Below are positions 17,517 through 27,327 of a stretch of 64,000 bases of DNA, piece by piece; position 1 is the first letter of the stretch; each line of letters opens with the position of its first letter. Under the pieces are notes generated by a model, which worked only from the letters and a program-made list of their open reading frames with translations, searched no databases and was not told where the DNA came from. Both the position numbers and the translations under genes were made by a program. The stretch lies in NCBI GenBank assembly GCA_964348755.1, contig CAYGDW010000004.1, forward strand, positions 36,137 through 100,136, in the 5' to 3' direction. The stretch is from UBA7960 sp964348755. GTDB lineage: Bacteria > Bacteroidota > Bacteroidia > Bacteroidales > UBA7960.

Positions 17517-19523
17517 ATGAGCCTAAATGATCTTCATCGTGCAATTCTGGCTGGAATTCCCAATGAACTTCCACCTGCACGGCCTTACGACTTAACGGTA
17601 AATCATGCGCCCCGCCGCAAGGACATATTGTCGGCAGCCGAAAAAAAATTAGCCGTTAGAAATGCTTTGCGTTATTTTCCGGATACGTTTCACGAAGAAC
17701 TTGCCCGAGAGTTTGCACAGGAGCTTATTGATTACGGCCGCATTTATATGTACCGGTTCAGGCCCTGCTACCCGATAACGGCCAGAAGTATCAATGATTT
17801 TCCTCATCAAAGCCTTCAGGCTGCAGCCATTATGCTAATGCTGAGCAATAATCTTGATTATGCCGTTGCCCAGCATCCACATGAACTTATAACCTATGGG
17901 GGCAATGGGGCTGTATTTCAAAACTGGGCGCAATACCTGCTCTCCATTAAATACCTTGCCGAAATGACCGATGAGCAAACATTGGTGCTATATAGCGGTC
18001 ATCCTATGGGCCTTTTTCCGTCGCACCCCGAAGCGCCCAGGGTTGTGGTAACCAACGGCATGATGATTCCCAATTACTCAAAACCCGACGACTGGGAGCG
18101 CTTCAATGCCATCGGTGTAACCCAATATGGGCAAATGACTGCAGGCTCGTTTATGTACATTGGCCCCCAAGGCATTGTGCATGGCACCACCATTACCGTA
18201 CTCAATGCCGGGCGCAGGCTGCAGGGCAGCGATGGAACCCTGGCGGGTAAAGTGTTTGTTACCAGTGGGTTGGGCGGAATGTCGGGAGCACAGGCAAAAG
18301 CAGCAGTTATAGCAGGGGCTGTGGGTGTGCTGGCCGAAGTTAATCCAAAGGTTACAAAAATCAGGCACGAACAGCGCTGGGTCGATGAGGTGTATAACGA
18401 CCTCAGTACCATAATTAACCGCATAAAGGATGCAAAAAACCACAAAGAGGCAGTTTCGCTGGCATACCAGGGAAACATTGTTGATCTTTGGGAGGCTCTG
18501 GTAAAGGCAAATATCCACATTGACCTTGGCAGCGATCAAACTTCTCTGCACAACCCTTGGGCTGGCGGTTACTACCCGGCCGGCCTTACTTTCAACGAGT
18601 CGAACGAAATGATGGCCCATGCACCCGAAGAGTTTAAAAAACATGTGCAAGCATCGCTCATCAGACACGTGAATGCAGTAAAAACAATGACTTCCCGCGG
18701 TATGTACTTTTGGGACTACGGCAATGCATTTTTACTTGAAGCGGGCAGGGCCGGGGCAGATGTGTTTAAGGAAGATGGCACATACATATATCCTTCATAC
18801 GTTCAGGACATTATGGGGCCAATGTGCTTTGACTATGGCTTTGGCCCTTTTCGTTGGGTGTGTGCCTCGTCCGATCCGGATGACCTGCGCACCACCGACC
18901 TCCTGGCCGCAGAGGTAATTGAGGGTATGATGGAGAATTCCCCTGCCGAAATAAAACAACAATTGGCCGACAACCTTCTGTGGATCAGGCAGGCTGAGGA
19001 AAACAAACTGGTTGTTGGTTCGCAGGCTCGCATTTTGTATGCCGATAGCGAGGGTCGTATTCGCATTGCCAAAGCCTTTAACAATGCTATTGGTGAAAAG
19101 CGCCTCAAAGGTCCGGTAATTTTAGGCCGCGACCACCATGATGTGAGTGGCACCGACAGCCCCTACCGCGAAACATCAAACATATACGACGGTTCGCAGT
19201 TTACCGCCGATATGGCCATACAAAATGTTATCGGCGACAGCTTTCGGGGGGCCACCTGGGTAAGCATTCATAATGGCGGCGGAGTAGGATGGGGCGAAGT
19301 AATTAATGGCGGCTTTGGCCTACTGCTCGACGGCAGCCCCGAAGCCGAACGCAGGCTCGAATCGATGCTCTTTTGGGATGTAAATAACGGAATTGCCCGC
19401 AGAAGCTGGGCAAGAAACCCTGAAGCCATTTTTGCAATAAAAAGAGCTATGCAAGCCGAACCTAAGCTAAAGGTTACTTTGCCCTATATTGTATCCGACC
19501 ATTTGCTCGATGGGCTATTTTAA
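17517..19523 (+). CDS. hutU: Urocanate hydratase
   Basis: Second step of histidine degradation: adds water to urocanate to give imidazolonepropionate, using a tightly bound NAD+ as electrophile. 668 residues, the long form. The core segments are intact: MMIPNYSKPDDWERFNAIGVTQYGQMTAGS, the NAD-binding GLGGMSGAQAKAA, and the C-terminal SIHNGGGVGWGEVINGGFG. No hutH, hutI or formimidoyltransferase gene is in the window, so the pathway is scattered or completed elsewhere. Confidence 0.95.
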   Translation: MSLNDLHRAILAGIPNELPPARPYDLTVNHAPRRKDILSAAEKKLAVRNALRYFPDTFHEELAREFAQELIDYGRIYMYRFRPCYPITARSINDFPHQSLQAAAIMLMLSNNLDYAVAQHPHELITYGGNGAVFQNWAQYLLSIKYLAEMTDEQTLVLYSGHPMGLFPSHPEAPRVVVTNGMMIPNYSKPDDWERFNAIGVTQYGQMTAGSFMYIGPQGIVHGTTITVLNAGRRLQGSDGTLAGKVFVTSGLGGMSGAQAKAAVIAGAVGVLAEVNPKVTKIRHEQRWVDEVYNDLSTIINRIKDAKNHKEAVSLAYQGNIVDLWEALVKANIHIDLGSDQTSLHNPWAGGYYPAGLTFNESNEMMAHAPEEFKKHVQASLIRHVNAVKTMTSRGMYFWDYGNAFLLEAGRAGADVFKEDGTYIYPSYVQDIMGPMCFDYGFGPFRWVCASSDPDDLRTTDLLAAEVIEGMMENSPAEIKQQLADNLLWIRQAEENKLVVGSQARILYADSEGRIRIAKAFNNAIGEKRLKGPVILGRDHHDVSGTDSPYRETSNIYDGSQFTADMAIQNVIGDSFRGATWVSIHNGGGVGWGEVINGGFGLLLDGSPEAERRLESMLFWDVNNGIARRSWARNPEAIFAIKRAMQAEPKLKVTLPYIVSDHLLDGLF

Positions 19524-19583
19524 GCATTGTTTCTGGCAGGAAATTTGAAAGAAGGTCATTGAAACTCTTCAACAAGATCTGAA

Positions 19584-20006
19584 ATGAAAAACCGAATATT
19601 TTTTCTGATTCTTCTTTCCATATTTTTCGCATTCATTCTAACCTCCTGTGTCGATGGCTGGGAAGACCCTTTCGGCGATCCTGTAGAAAAGTTTCTTGGA
19701 AACTGGAAAGTAAACGAGGTAAGCACACTTTATGGTGGTCAGTACAATTACGATGTTTCAATAAGCCGCAACCCGGCCAACAGCGCCGAAATTCTTATTT
19801 CAAACTTCTATATGCAGGGGCCAGGCGAATTTGCACGTGCACTGGTGTCGGGCAATACAATTACCATAGTGCAGCAGACCATTTGCAATGGCACCATAGC
19901 TATTAAAGGAAGCGGACAGTTTAATGCCGGTGTAATTACTCTGGTTTATACTGCCAACGATGCTGCCGATCTTGACAATGTTTCGGCCACCTACCGGCGG
20001 CCCTGA
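19584..20006 (+). CDS. Small lipoprotein, lipocalin-like, unknown function
   Basis: 140 residues. An N-terminal hydrophobic helix ends in a lipobox (LTSC, Cys22), so it is a lipoprotein. The rest predicts as an antiparallel beta barrel with a conserved-looking FLGNWKVNEVSTLYGGQYNYDV opening, like the small lipocalin-like proteins common in Bacteroidota. It follows hutU by 60 bp, and its 3' end overlaps the convergent DUF4296 gene by 16 bp. No specific function can be assigned. Confidence 0.72.
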   Translation: MKNRIFFLILLSIFFAFILTSCVDGWEDPFGDPVEKFLGNWKVNEVSTLYGGQYNYDVSISRNPANSAEILISNFYMQGPGEFARALVSGNTITIVQQTICNGTIAIKGSGQFNAGVITLVYTANDAADLDNVSATYRRP

Positions 20007-20572
20007 CTATCTTTAATGCGGCCCTGGGTATTCTTAATGAAAAACAAGGGAGGTTTTGGCGTAGGAAACCATTCGACAGAAAGCGAATCAGGAGAAATAA
20101 AGTCGGTAGCCAGCGAATCGGTAGCCAGCGAGTCAGCGAGCAATAGCTCTTCTTCCTGGCGGCGAATAAAGCGCTGAAGCTCAGCCTCGGCCTCCGACAT
20201 TTTAAGGCTTAACCGCTTAAGGATTTCTTCATGAATCTGTTCCATCTCTACCTCAAAAAGTAAATAACAATCCAGTGCCTGCTTGAATTCGAGCCTACTT
20301 ACTCCGTGTTTATGAAAAATTCCTGCATAGTAGTAATCCACAGAGTCGCTGTATTCGGGGTGCCTGGTCAGGTGGTCAGAGAGGTAGCCTTCCATCAAAT
20401 AAATGTCAGCCAGGATGTTGGTTAGCTGCTCGCGTGGTAAAATCTTCTGACATCGCTCGCGGTCGGGCGAATGGAAAAATCCGCAGGAGCTAACCATTAG
20501 CAAAACCAAAACCAATGTTAGGTATTTAAGGTAAGACAACCGGGCAATAATTACTGAAAGATTTGTTTTCAT
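19991..20572 (-). CDS. DUF4296 lipoprotein
   Basis: 193 residues from the ATG at 20572; the longer reading from 20608 adds 12 residues and overlaps the dihydroorotase stop. From 20572 the protein starts with a normal signal sequence ending in a lipobox (VSSC), which is why I prefer it. The DUF4296 core (ILADIYLMEGYLSDHL, FHKHGVSRLEFKQALDCYL) is followed by a charged helix and a low-complexity tail where a 15-bp tandem duplication (20103-20132) encodes a repeated LATDS unit. Function unknown; it is a standard partner of this dihydroorotase gene in Bacteroidota. Confidence 0.85.
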   Translation of the reverse strand: MKTNLSVIIARLSYLKYLTLVLVLLMVSSCGFFHSPDRERCQKILPREQLTNILADIYLMEGYLSDHLTRHPEYSDSVDYYYAGIFHKHGVSRLEFKQALDCYLLFEVEMEQIHEEILKRLSLKMSEAEAELQRFIRRQEEELLLADSLATDSLATDFISPDSLSVEWFPTPKPPLFFIKNTQGRIKDSQGRR

Positions 20573-20597
20573 TTCATGATGCTCAGCAAATCGGTGT

Positions 20598-21950
20598 TTA
20601 TCTTTCAAAAATCAGGGGCTGGCCTTTTACGGTTTCGCGGAATGTACCATTTTCAAAAACAGGTATTCCATTTACAAAGGTATAAATCACGCTCGATTTA
20701 AAGGATGTGCCTTCGAAGGGCGACCATCCACATTTATACAATGTGTTTTCCCGGGATACGGTCTGGGGTTGGTTTAGGTTAACAACAGTAAGGTCGGCAG
20801 CATAGCCTTCCCGAATAAATCCCCGGTTTTTAACTGCAAAGCATATTGCGGGGTTATGACACATCCATTGAATTACTTGTTGGAGAGTAAAAACTTTTTG
20901 GTGTACCATTTCGAGCATTGCGGGCAGAAAATGTTGCACTAGGGGTGCTCCAGACGGGCACTGAAGGTAATTATTCTGTTTCTCTTCGAGGGTGTGCGGG
21001 GCATGGTCGGTAGCAACCACGTCGATAAACCCGCCAATCAATGCCTGGCGAATAGCTTCGCGGTCGGCCTGAGTCTTAATTGCAGGATTCCATTTTATCA
21101 GGCTTCCTCTTTGGGCATAATCGGCATCGGTAAACCACAAGTGATGAAGGCATGCTTCGGCCGTAATTTGCTTGTCTTTTAGCGGGGTGTTGTTTTCGAG
21201 CAGGGCCATTTCGTGGGCGGTGCTCAAATGAAGCAAGTGAAGCCGGGTACCATGTTTTTTAGCCAGATTTACCGCCAGTGTTGAAGATTTGAGGCAAGCC
21301 TCATGGTTGCGAATTACCGGGTGTTGGCTTACCGGAATGTTTTCGCCAAATTTTTCTTTTGCAATTGAAAGGTTATGAGCAATGGTGGCCTCGTCTTCGC
21401 AGTGCACTGCTACAGGCAAGCGAGCATTACTGAATATTCCCGAAAGGGTATCAGGATTATCAACAAGCATATTTCCGGTAGAGGCACCCATGAATATTTT
21501 TATGCCGCAAACGTGTCTGGGGTCAGTAGCAACAACCTCGTCGAGGTTATCGTTGGTAGTACCCATGTAAAACGAAAAATTTGCAAGGCTCTTTTCCTGG
21601 CCAAGTCTGAACTTGTCTTCCAATAATTTTTGGGTAACCGCTTTTGGCACGGTGTTGGGCATTTCCATAAAACTTGTAATGCCACCGGCTACTGCCGCCC
21701 GCGACTCGCTATAAAGGTCGCCCTTATGGGTAAGCCCGGGGTCGCGAAAATGCACCTGACCGTCAATAATACCTGGCATCAAAACCAAACCGTTGAGGTT
21801 TATAATAGGAAGGTTTTGTGAAATTCCTTCGGGAAGGTTTCCGCGAAAAATTTTCTCAATCTTGCCATTGCTTACAAGTAGGCTGCCCCCGAAAATTTGT
21901 CCTTCATTGACAATGGTGGCGTCTTTCAGAATAAATTTGTCAGTAGTCAT
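20598..21950 (-). CDS. Dihydroorotase (or dihydroorotase-like amidohydrolase)
   Basis: Zinc amidohydrolase of pyrimidine synthesis, closing carbamoyl-aspartate to dihydroorotate. The 450-residue type I form has the metal motif DGQVHFRDPG, a probable carboxylated Lys in VCGIKIFMGAS, His in HLLHLSTAHEM and the catalytic DHAPHT. It lies 47 bp after the Dpm1-like gene and just before DUF4296, all on the minus strand. Bacteroidota often have a second amidohydrolase, so allantoinase-like activity is a minor alternative. Confidence 0.9.
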   Translation of the reverse strand: MTTDKFILKDATIVNEGQIFGGSLLVSNGKIEKIFRGNLPEGISQNLPIINLNGLVLMPGIIDGQVHFRDPGLTHKGDLYSESRAAVAGGITSFMEMPNTVPKAVTQKLLEDKFRLGQEKSLANFSFYMGTTNDNLDEVVATDPRHVCGIKIFMGASTGNMLVDNPDTLSGIFSNARLPVAVHCEDEATIAHNLSIAKEKFGENIPVSQHPVIRNHEACLKSSTLAVNLAKKHGTRLHLLHLSTAHEMALLENNTPLKDKQITAEACLHHLWFTDADYAQRGSLIKWNPAIKTQADREAIRQALIGGFIDVVATDHAPHTLEEKQNNYLQCPSGAPLVQHFLPAMLEMVHQKVFTLQQVIQWMCHNPAICFAVKNRGFIREGYAADLTVVNLNQPQTVSRENTLYKCGWSPFEGTSFKSSVIYTFVNGIPVFENGTFRETVKGQPLIFER

Positions 21951-21997
21951 ATTTGTTTGGTATTATATAAGGTAAAGCAAAATGCAAGGCTTGTATT

Positions 21998-22735
21998 TTA
22001 TTTCATCCGTTTGTATTTCCTGAATAAACTCTGCCAGCGTAGCATTATAACGCCCAGTACCGCCTCTTTAAAAATACCTTTACTCATTTTTGAAACTCCT
22101 TCGGTGCGATCAGTAAAAATAATGGAAACTTCTTTGATTTTAAATCCCAGTTTCCAGGCCAGGAATTTCATTTCAATCTGAAAAGCATATCCTACGAACT
22201 GAATCTTTTCGAGGTCGATGGCCGCGAGCAGCTCGCGCCGGTAACATTTAAAACCGGCCGTAGTGTCGCGAATGCTCATACCTGTTACTTTTCTAACGTA
22301 TGTTGAAGCAAAATACGACATCAACACTCGTTCAATGGGCCAGTTTACCACATTAACCCCGCCAATGTATCTTGAACCAATGGCAAGGTCGCACCCCCCG
22401 TTTTGGCAGGCCTCAAGCAGTCGGGGCAAGTCTTCGGGGTTGTGCGAAAAGTCGGCATCCATTTCAAAAATATAGGGGTAGTTGCGCTGCAAAGCCCACT
22501 TAAAGCCCATAATATAAGCGGTGCCAAGGCCTAGCTTGCCAGGCCTGGTTTCGATAAACAAACGATCAGGGAATTCTGAAAGCAAGGAGCGAACAATGGC
22601 AGCGGTGCCATCGGGCGAGTTATCATCAATAATCAATATATGAAACCCATCCGAAATGGAGAAAATCCTCCGGATCATTTTTTCAATGTTTTCCTTTTCC
22701 TTGTAGGTTGGAATAATTACCAGGCTATTGGCCAT
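21998..22735 (-). CDS. Polyprenol monophosphomannose synthase-like glycosyltransferase (GT2, Dpm1 type)
   Basis: GT-A fold transferase of 245 residues that loads a sugar onto undecaprenyl phosphate at the cytoplasmic membrane face. Visible motifs are DDNSPDGTA, the DADFSH metal site, IGSRYIGG and a final GRTEGVSKM-like DRTEGVSKMSKGIF segment. There is no C-terminal transmembrane domain, so this is the soluble Dpm1 class. Bacteroidota use such enzymes for protein O-glycosylation and surface glycans. First gene of the dpm-dihydroorotase-DUF4296 operon. Confidence 0.9.
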   Translation of the reverse strand: MANSLVIIPTYKEKENIEKMIRRIFSISDGFHILIIDDNSPDGTAAIVRSLLSEFPDRLFIETRPGKLGLGTAYIMGFKWALQRNYPYIFEMDADFSHNPEDLPRLLEACQNGGCDLAIGSRYIGGVNVVNWPIERVLMSYFASTYVRKVTGMSIRDTTAGFKCYRRELLAAIDLEKIQFVGYAFQIEMKFLAWKLGFKIKEVSIIFTDRTEGVSKMSKGIFKEAVLGVIMLRWQSLFRKYKRMK

Positions 22736-22879
22736 TAAATCTTTATTTTGCAGGAAAACTCATCCTGCCAGGGTTAAAATTTTTGGTTTCCGGGCTTGGC
22801 ATTAAATCCCGAAGCATCAAAATTAATGTTTTGAACTGAGATTTTTTGAAAAATCACATTTTTTGGCAAAAAGGTCTGG

Positions 22880-22906
22880 TTGTCAATGTCATTATGTATA
22901 TTTTTG
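22880..22906 (+). promoter_or_regulatory. Promoter at the cysteine desulfurase start (TTG-N16-TATTTTTG)
   Basis: TTG 22880-22882 and TATTTTTG 22899-22906. The box ends four bases before the GTG start codon (22911), so the transcript is expected to be leaderless or nearly so. Confidence 0.5.
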
Positions 22907-22910
22907 CCCT

Positions 22911-24050
22911 GTGAACCAGCAAGTAATATATTTTGACAATGCTGCCACCACACGGGTTTTGGCGGAGGTGGCTGAGTTGATGTTTCATTCGCATCTGAAT
23001 AATTTTGGTAATCCATCTTCGCCCCATGAGGTTGGGCGTCATGCCCGGGCAGCGGTAGAGCAATCGCGCCGCTCCATTGCCAGCCTGCTCAATACGCAAC
23101 CTGGCGAAATATTTTTTACCTCGGGAGGCACCGAAGCCAACAACGCCATTTTATTGGGTTGCATCAAATACCATGGACGAAAACATATTATTACGAGCCG
23201 TTTGGAGCACCCATCCGTGCTGCAAACCATACTTTACCTCCAGAAAAAATCGGATTGTACATGTCATTTTGTAAAAACCGATGCAAAAGGGGTTGTTGAT
23301 CTGGGCCACCTTGAGCAATTGCTTGCAGCCAACCCTGGTGCTATGGTTTCGCTAATGCATGCAAACAATGAACTTGGAAACCTTCTTCCTTTAAAAGTAG
23401 TGGGTGGGCTGTGCCAGCAGTATAAGGCTTTTTTTCATAGCGATACAGTGCAAACCATTGGCAAGGTTTTGCTCGACCTGAAAGAAATACCCCTTGATTT
23501 TGCGGCTTTGAGTGCCCATAAATTTCATGGCCCCAAGGGAGTAGGGGCAATGTTTATTAGGGCAGGAAAGGTTTTTTTGCCATTTATGCAAGGAGGGGCC
23601 CAGGAGCGCAATATGCGGCCTGGCACTGAAAATGTGCAAGGAATAATGGGTATGGCTAAGGCCTTAGAATTAGTGCATTGGGATATGGATGCTGTTACCC
23701 TGAATATTACGGCCATAAAAAATTTTCTAATAAAAGCTCTTTCAGAATCGATACCGGGTATTGTCTTTAATGGCGATATATTTGGTGATGCCTTGCCTAC
23801 AATTTTAAATATTTCGCTTCCCTTGGGCATTGATGCTGGCTTGCTGCTACCGAGGCTCGATCTGGAGGGTATCTGCGTTTCAACCGGAAGCGCCTGCTCA
23901 TCGGGCAGCAGCAAACAATCGCAAGTTTTGGCTGCACTGGGTGCCGACCCGAAAATACCAAACCTGCGCATTTCCATAAGCCGGTTCAATACTCCTGAGG
24001 AGGCAAAACTACTGATTAAGGCTTTGACAAAGATTTGCAACAGTCCGTGA
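22911..24050 (+). CDS. Cysteine desulfurase, NifS/IscS-like
   Basis: Class V PLP enzyme that moves sulfur from cysteine to its own active-site cysteine for Fe-S cluster or tRNA thiolation. From GTG 22911 (VNQQVIYFDNAATT, 379 aa), because residues upstream of this in the longer frame match nothing and the promoter box lies inside that extension. PLP lysine in LSAHKFHGPKG; catalytic cysteine in STGSACSSGSS, the group I-like loop. No iscU or sufE neighbour; a housekeeping or tRNA-modification role is likely. Confidence 0.92.
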   Translation: MNQQVIYFDNAATTRVLAEVAELMFHSHLNNFGNPSSPHEVGRHARAAVEQSRRSIASLLNTQPGEIFFTSGGTEANNAILLGCIKYHGRKHIITSRLEHPSVLQTILYLQKKSDCTCHFVKTDAKGVVDLGHLEQLLAANPGAMVSLMHANNELGNLLPLKVVGGLCQQYKAFFHSDTVQTIGKVLLDLKEIPLDFAALSAHKFHGPKGVGAMFIRAGKVFLPFMQGGAQERNMRPGTENVQGIMGMAKALELVHWDMDAVTLNITAIKNFLIKALSESIPGIVFNGDIFGDALPTILNISLPLGIDAGLLLPRLDLEGICVSTGSACSSGSSKQSQVLAALGADPKIPNLRISISRFNTPEEAKLLIKALTKICNSP

Positions 24051-24371
24051 ATTGAAATTTTTCACGGATTTAAGAAGACTCAGGCTGGTATTAGAAATGT
24101 TTCAGGTCGTTTTGGCCAAAATTTAAATAACTGAAATACTTAAAATGTTTATTTTTGGAAGGGCTAATTCCTGAAACTTTAAATTGTTCTTTTAACAGCC
24201 AAAAATTAATTTGTTCTGGTGCAAAGTTTATAATTAAGCACGACAATTGCATAGCCCTAAAGTTGTCGCACTTAACTTCAATATGACTTCTTTTAAGAAA
24301 TGTTTTTGTTTTTGGCCAAAGCGGGCCTTCCCAACCAATTATTGTGTCGGACTGAATAATACCATATTGCC
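24051..24371. other. 321-bp non-coding gap
   Basis: No convincing gene. It holds a TATTTTTG box (24150-24157) without a -33 partner, and an imperfect inverted repeat (TAAGCACGACAA near 24235 with TTGTCGCACTTA near 24265). Either could belong to a leader of the small basic protein at 24372. Confidence 0.4.
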
Positions 24372-24638
24372 ATGCCTAAAGTAAATCTGTTAAAATCGTT
24401 TGAGAATAAGGCCATAAAAAGGCCAAAGCCTAAATCGAAGCGCAAAAGGGTAAAGTACCGTAAGATGGCATTTAAACTCACTGAGGTGCAATACCGGGCA
24501 TTGCTGATTTATTGCCATAGGCAAAAAACCACGCCTGTAAGGTACCTTAAATTCCTTGTAAACCAGCAGGTTGAAAGATACAAGACAGAGCTGCCGTCCG
24601 CATCAGTTGTTTCGGAAAATCAGTTGAAGCTTTTTTAG
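24372..24638 (+). CDS. Small basic protein of unknown function
   Basis: 88 residues. The first third is strongly basic (KRPKPKSKRKRVKYRK), followed by a helical region (AFKLTEVQYRALLIYCHRQKTTPVRYLKFLVNQQVERY) that resembles the core of small DNA-binding ribbon-helix-helix or HTH proteins, then a polar tail. Nucleic-acid binding is inference from charge and size. It converges on mutS2 (4 bp between stops). Its compositional coherence makes it likely real, but I do not recognise the family. Confidence 0.6.
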   Translation: MPKVNLLKSFENKAIKRPKPKSKRKRVKYRKMAFKLTEVQYRALLIYCHRQKTTPVRYLKFLVNQQVERYKTELPSASVVSENQLKLF

Positions 24639-24642
24639 GGGT

Positions 24643-27069
24643 TTATTTGAAATCCACTATTGTTGCGCCTGCTCCACCCCGGTCGGGGTGTTCGTCTCGG
24701 TACCCACTTACCTCTGGTATTCCCTGAAGCATAACGCGGGTAGCTTCGCGCAAAATACCATCGCCCTTTCCGTGCAGTATCTTTATCTGTTTTGCGCCAA
24801 GCAGCAAAGCATCGTCAATATAGCGTCGTAGTTTTTCAAGTGCATCAACCACCCTTTCTCCTTTTAAATCAATCTGTGGGTTAAATTCTGCTGCCTTTTC
24901 ATTTATGTCAAAAGCCAGTTTTATCCTTACTTTCCTGTCTTCTGCCGGAGGAAGGCTGCTTTTTTTTATCTTTTCCAGGGCAGTAATTTTGGTTTTAAAT
25001 TTTATGCTGCCAAAGCTAATTATGACATTTCCCCCCGACACTTCAATCACTTCGCCAATGGTTTGCTGATCTTTTACACGCACAGCGTCTCCAACTTTAA
25101 AGGGTGTGTTATCGCGTTCGGCAACAGGTACTGGCTTTTTTTCGGACGGAGTTAAGGGTTTTGGTTTTAAAAATTTTTCTTCCTGGGAGGCAATAAATTG
25201 ATCCATTTCTTGCCTGGCCTGCCTGGTTTCTTCTTTGCCTGCCTGGGCTTCCTTTATTTTTCTTATGGTGTTCTCTATCATTCGGTTGGTTTCGGCCAGC
25301 AACTTTTTTGCTTCAAGGCGAGTTTGGGCCATTATTTCAGACTTGCGGGCCTCGAGGTCGCCGCTAAGTTTTTCGTAGCGGTCAATCATTTCCGAAAGAA
25401 ATTGATCGGCCGAGCGAAGTTGTTTTTCTTTGTCTTCCAATTCGGCCTTCCTGAGGTCAAGATCGTGCAGTTGCCTGTCGAAGTCGAGTTCCTGCATCCC
25501 CGCATAAACTCCGGCTTGCTGAAGTATATTTTCGGACAACCCTATGCTTCGGGCAATTTCGAATGCAAAACTGCTGCCCGGGTTTCCGGTTTTAAGCCTA
25601 AAAAGGGGCCTCATGCTTCGCGTATCGAAAAGCATTGACCCATTAGCAATTCCCTTGTGGTTAGCTGCCATTAGTTTCAGGTTGGCGTAGTGGGTGGTTA
25701 TTACTCCAAAGGCACCTTTCTGGTTCAACTTTTCAAGTATGGCCTCGGCAATGGCGCCACCAAGGCGTGGCTCGGTTCCGGCACCAAATTCATCAATCAA
25801 AAACAAGGTTTTTTCATTGCAACGCTCCATGAAATATTTCATATTATGTAGGTGCGAGCTGTAGGTGCTCAGGTCGTTTTCGAGCGATTGCTGGTCGCCA
25901 ATGTCAATAAAAATCTGTTCGAAAATGCCAGCCTCCGAATAATCGGCCATTGGAACAAGCATGCCGCATTGTAGCATGTATTGAAGCAGGCCGCAGGTTT
26001 TCAGGCAAACCGACTTGCCACCAGCATTGGGGCCCGAAATGACCAGAATGCGATTTTCATGGGTGAGGATTATGTCAAGGGGCTCAACGTGTTTGTTTTG
26101 CGTTTTGTGCGAAAGGTACAGCAAGGGGTGTATTGCTTTGATCCATTGCATACCCGGGTTTGCGTTGATGCGGGGTTTTTGTGCTTGCATTTCAATAGCC
26201 AGCAAAGCTTTTGCCCGAATAGAATCTACAATTGCGAGCATTCGATAGCAATGGTTAAGTTGCGGCAAAAGAGGCCTGAGACGGTCGGTAAAAGCTTTGA
26301 GTATGCGAATGATCTCCCGGCGCTCGGCCATTTCGAGTTCACGAATCTCATTGTTTATTTCAAATACCTCTTCTGGCTCTATATAAACTGTTTGCCCTGA
26401 GGCCGACTGGTCGTGTACTATGCCCCTTATTTTGCGTTTGTGGCCAGCCGCAATAGGTATTACTTGTCGTCCATTTCGTAGGGCCAGTTCCACATCGCCC
26501 GCCACCAGCCCCTGGCTTTTGGCATATTGCAGCAACTGGGCTATTTTGCGGTTGGCGTCAATTTCGAGTTTGTGGCATCGCTCACGTATTTCGAGCAGGG
26601 CCATTGATGCACTGTTGCGAACCTGGGCTCTATCATCAATTATATGTGCAATGTAGGCTGGTAGTTTAGCCTCGGTTTCAAGCTGGGAGATAAGAACCGC
26701 CAGCGCCTTAAATTTAAGGCTTTCTTTGCCATCGTGCTGGCAAAGAAAAGAAACTATGCCCAGAATGGTTTCATAAGAGTTTTTCAGGTCAAGCATTTCC
26801 TCGGCTTCCAGAAAAGTGTCGAGGGGTTTTATGCGCCTGAAAGTCTCGGTAGGGTCAAAATAATTTGATTGGGGAAAGGGGAGGCCCTGAAGCAATATTT
26901 GCCTGAACTCCTCAGTTTGGTCCAGAAACTGTTCAATTTTTTCCTTGCCCTTGAGCATACCCATGCTCCCAATTTGGCCCTGGCCCAAAGTGCTGATGCA
27001 CCGATTATGCAACATTGCCCTGATGCGGTCAAAGCCAATTTTAATTTCAAAGTCTGCAGGGTAAATCAA
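24643..27069 (-). CDS. mutS2: MutS2-family endonuclease/ATPase with Smr domain
   Basis: MutS-like ATPase lacking mismatch-recognition domain I; implicated in suppressing recombination and, in Firmicutes, in rescuing collided ribosomes. Core and clamp helices precede Walker A GPNAGGKS (about 345-352), then LIDEFGAGTEPRLGGAIAEA Walker B, TTHYANLK, a long coiled coil (about 515-610), and a C-terminal Smr nuclease domain (about 735-808: LHGKGDGILREATR). The start is TTG 27069 (MIYPADFEIKIGF): no upstream ATG exists, this matches the family N-terminus, and a TACATTTG box lies 13 bases before it. Confidence 0.93.
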   Translation of the reverse strand: MIYPADFEIKIGFDRIRAMLHNRCISTLGQGQIGSMGMLKGKEKIEQFLDQTEEFRQILLQGLPFPQSNYFDPTETFRRIKPLDTFLEAEEMLDLKNSYETILGIVSFLCQHDGKESLKFKALAVLISQLETEAKLPAYIAHIIDDRAQVRNSASMALLEIRERCHKLEIDANRKIAQLLQYAKSQGLVAGDVELALRNGRQVIPIAAGHKRKIRGIVHDQSASGQTVYIEPEEVFEINNEIRELEMAERREIIRILKAFTDRLRPLLPQLNHCYRMLAIVDSIRAKALLAIEMQAQKPRINANPGMQWIKAIHPLLYLSHKTQNKHVEPLDIILTHENRILVISGPNAGGKSVCLKTCGLLQYMLQCGMLVPMADYSEAGIFEQIFIDIGDQQSLENDLSTYSSHLHNMKYFMERCNEKTLFLIDEFGAGTEPRLGGAIAEAILEKLNQKGAFGVITTHYANLKLMAANHKGIANGSMLFDTRSMRPLFRLKTGNPGSSFAFEIARSIGLSENILQQAGVYAGMQELDFDRQLHDLDLRKAELEDKEKQLRSADQFLSEMIDRYEKLSGDLEARKSEIMAQTRLEAKKLLAETNRMIENTIRKIKEAQAGKEETRQARQEMDQFIASQEEKFLKPKPLTPSEKKPVPVAERDNTPFKVGDAVRVKDQQTIGEVIEVSGGNVIISFGSIKFKTKITALEKIKKSSLPPAEDRKVRIKLAFDINEKAAEFNPQIDLKGERVVDALEKLRRYIDDALLLGAKQIKILHGKGDGILREATRVMLQGIPEVSGYRDEHPDRGGAGATIVDFK

Positions 27070-27082
27070 ATTCGTTTTTTTG

Positions 27083-27090
27083 CAAATGTA
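27083..27090 (-). promoter_or_regulatory. -7 box TACATTTG for mutS2
   Basis: TACATTTG on the minus strand, 13 bases before the TTG start codon. No correctly spaced TTG at -33. It supports the TTG start by leaving room for no longer leader. Confidence 0.4.
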
Positions 27091-27160
27091 ATAAGGTTAA
27101 AAATATACAGGGTTGATAAAAAGAAAAAAGCCAATGCTGGTAAGCAAAGGCTTTTTGAAG

Positions 27161-27234
27161 TAGCGGGGACGAGAGTTGAACTCGTGACCTTCGGGTTATG
27201 AATCCGACGCTCTAACCACCTGAGCTACCCCGCC
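27161..27234 (-). tRNA. tRNA-Met (CAU), elongator type
   Basis: 74-nt cloverleaf on the minus strand: acceptor GGCGGGG/CCCCGCT (G1-U72 pair), D stem GCTC/GAGC, anticodon loop TTCATAA with anticodon CAT, T stem ending GTTCAACTC with loop. CCA is not encoded. The G1-U72 pair and overall form suit elongator Met; tRNA-Ile2 (lysidine-modified CAU) is the alternative. Confidence 0.9.
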
Positions 27235-27327
27235 GTTTTGAGTGTGCAAAATTAACAAACTATTTTTATAAACAAGAACCCTATGTATTTTTTTCAGGAG
27301 AAAACCCTTCTATAGCCTCATTTCAAA

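Noticed and set aside
20103..20132. 15-bp tandem repeat in the DUF4296 gene as a mobile or regulatory repeat
   Set aside because: Two in-frame copies in a low-complexity tail; ordinary coding duplication.
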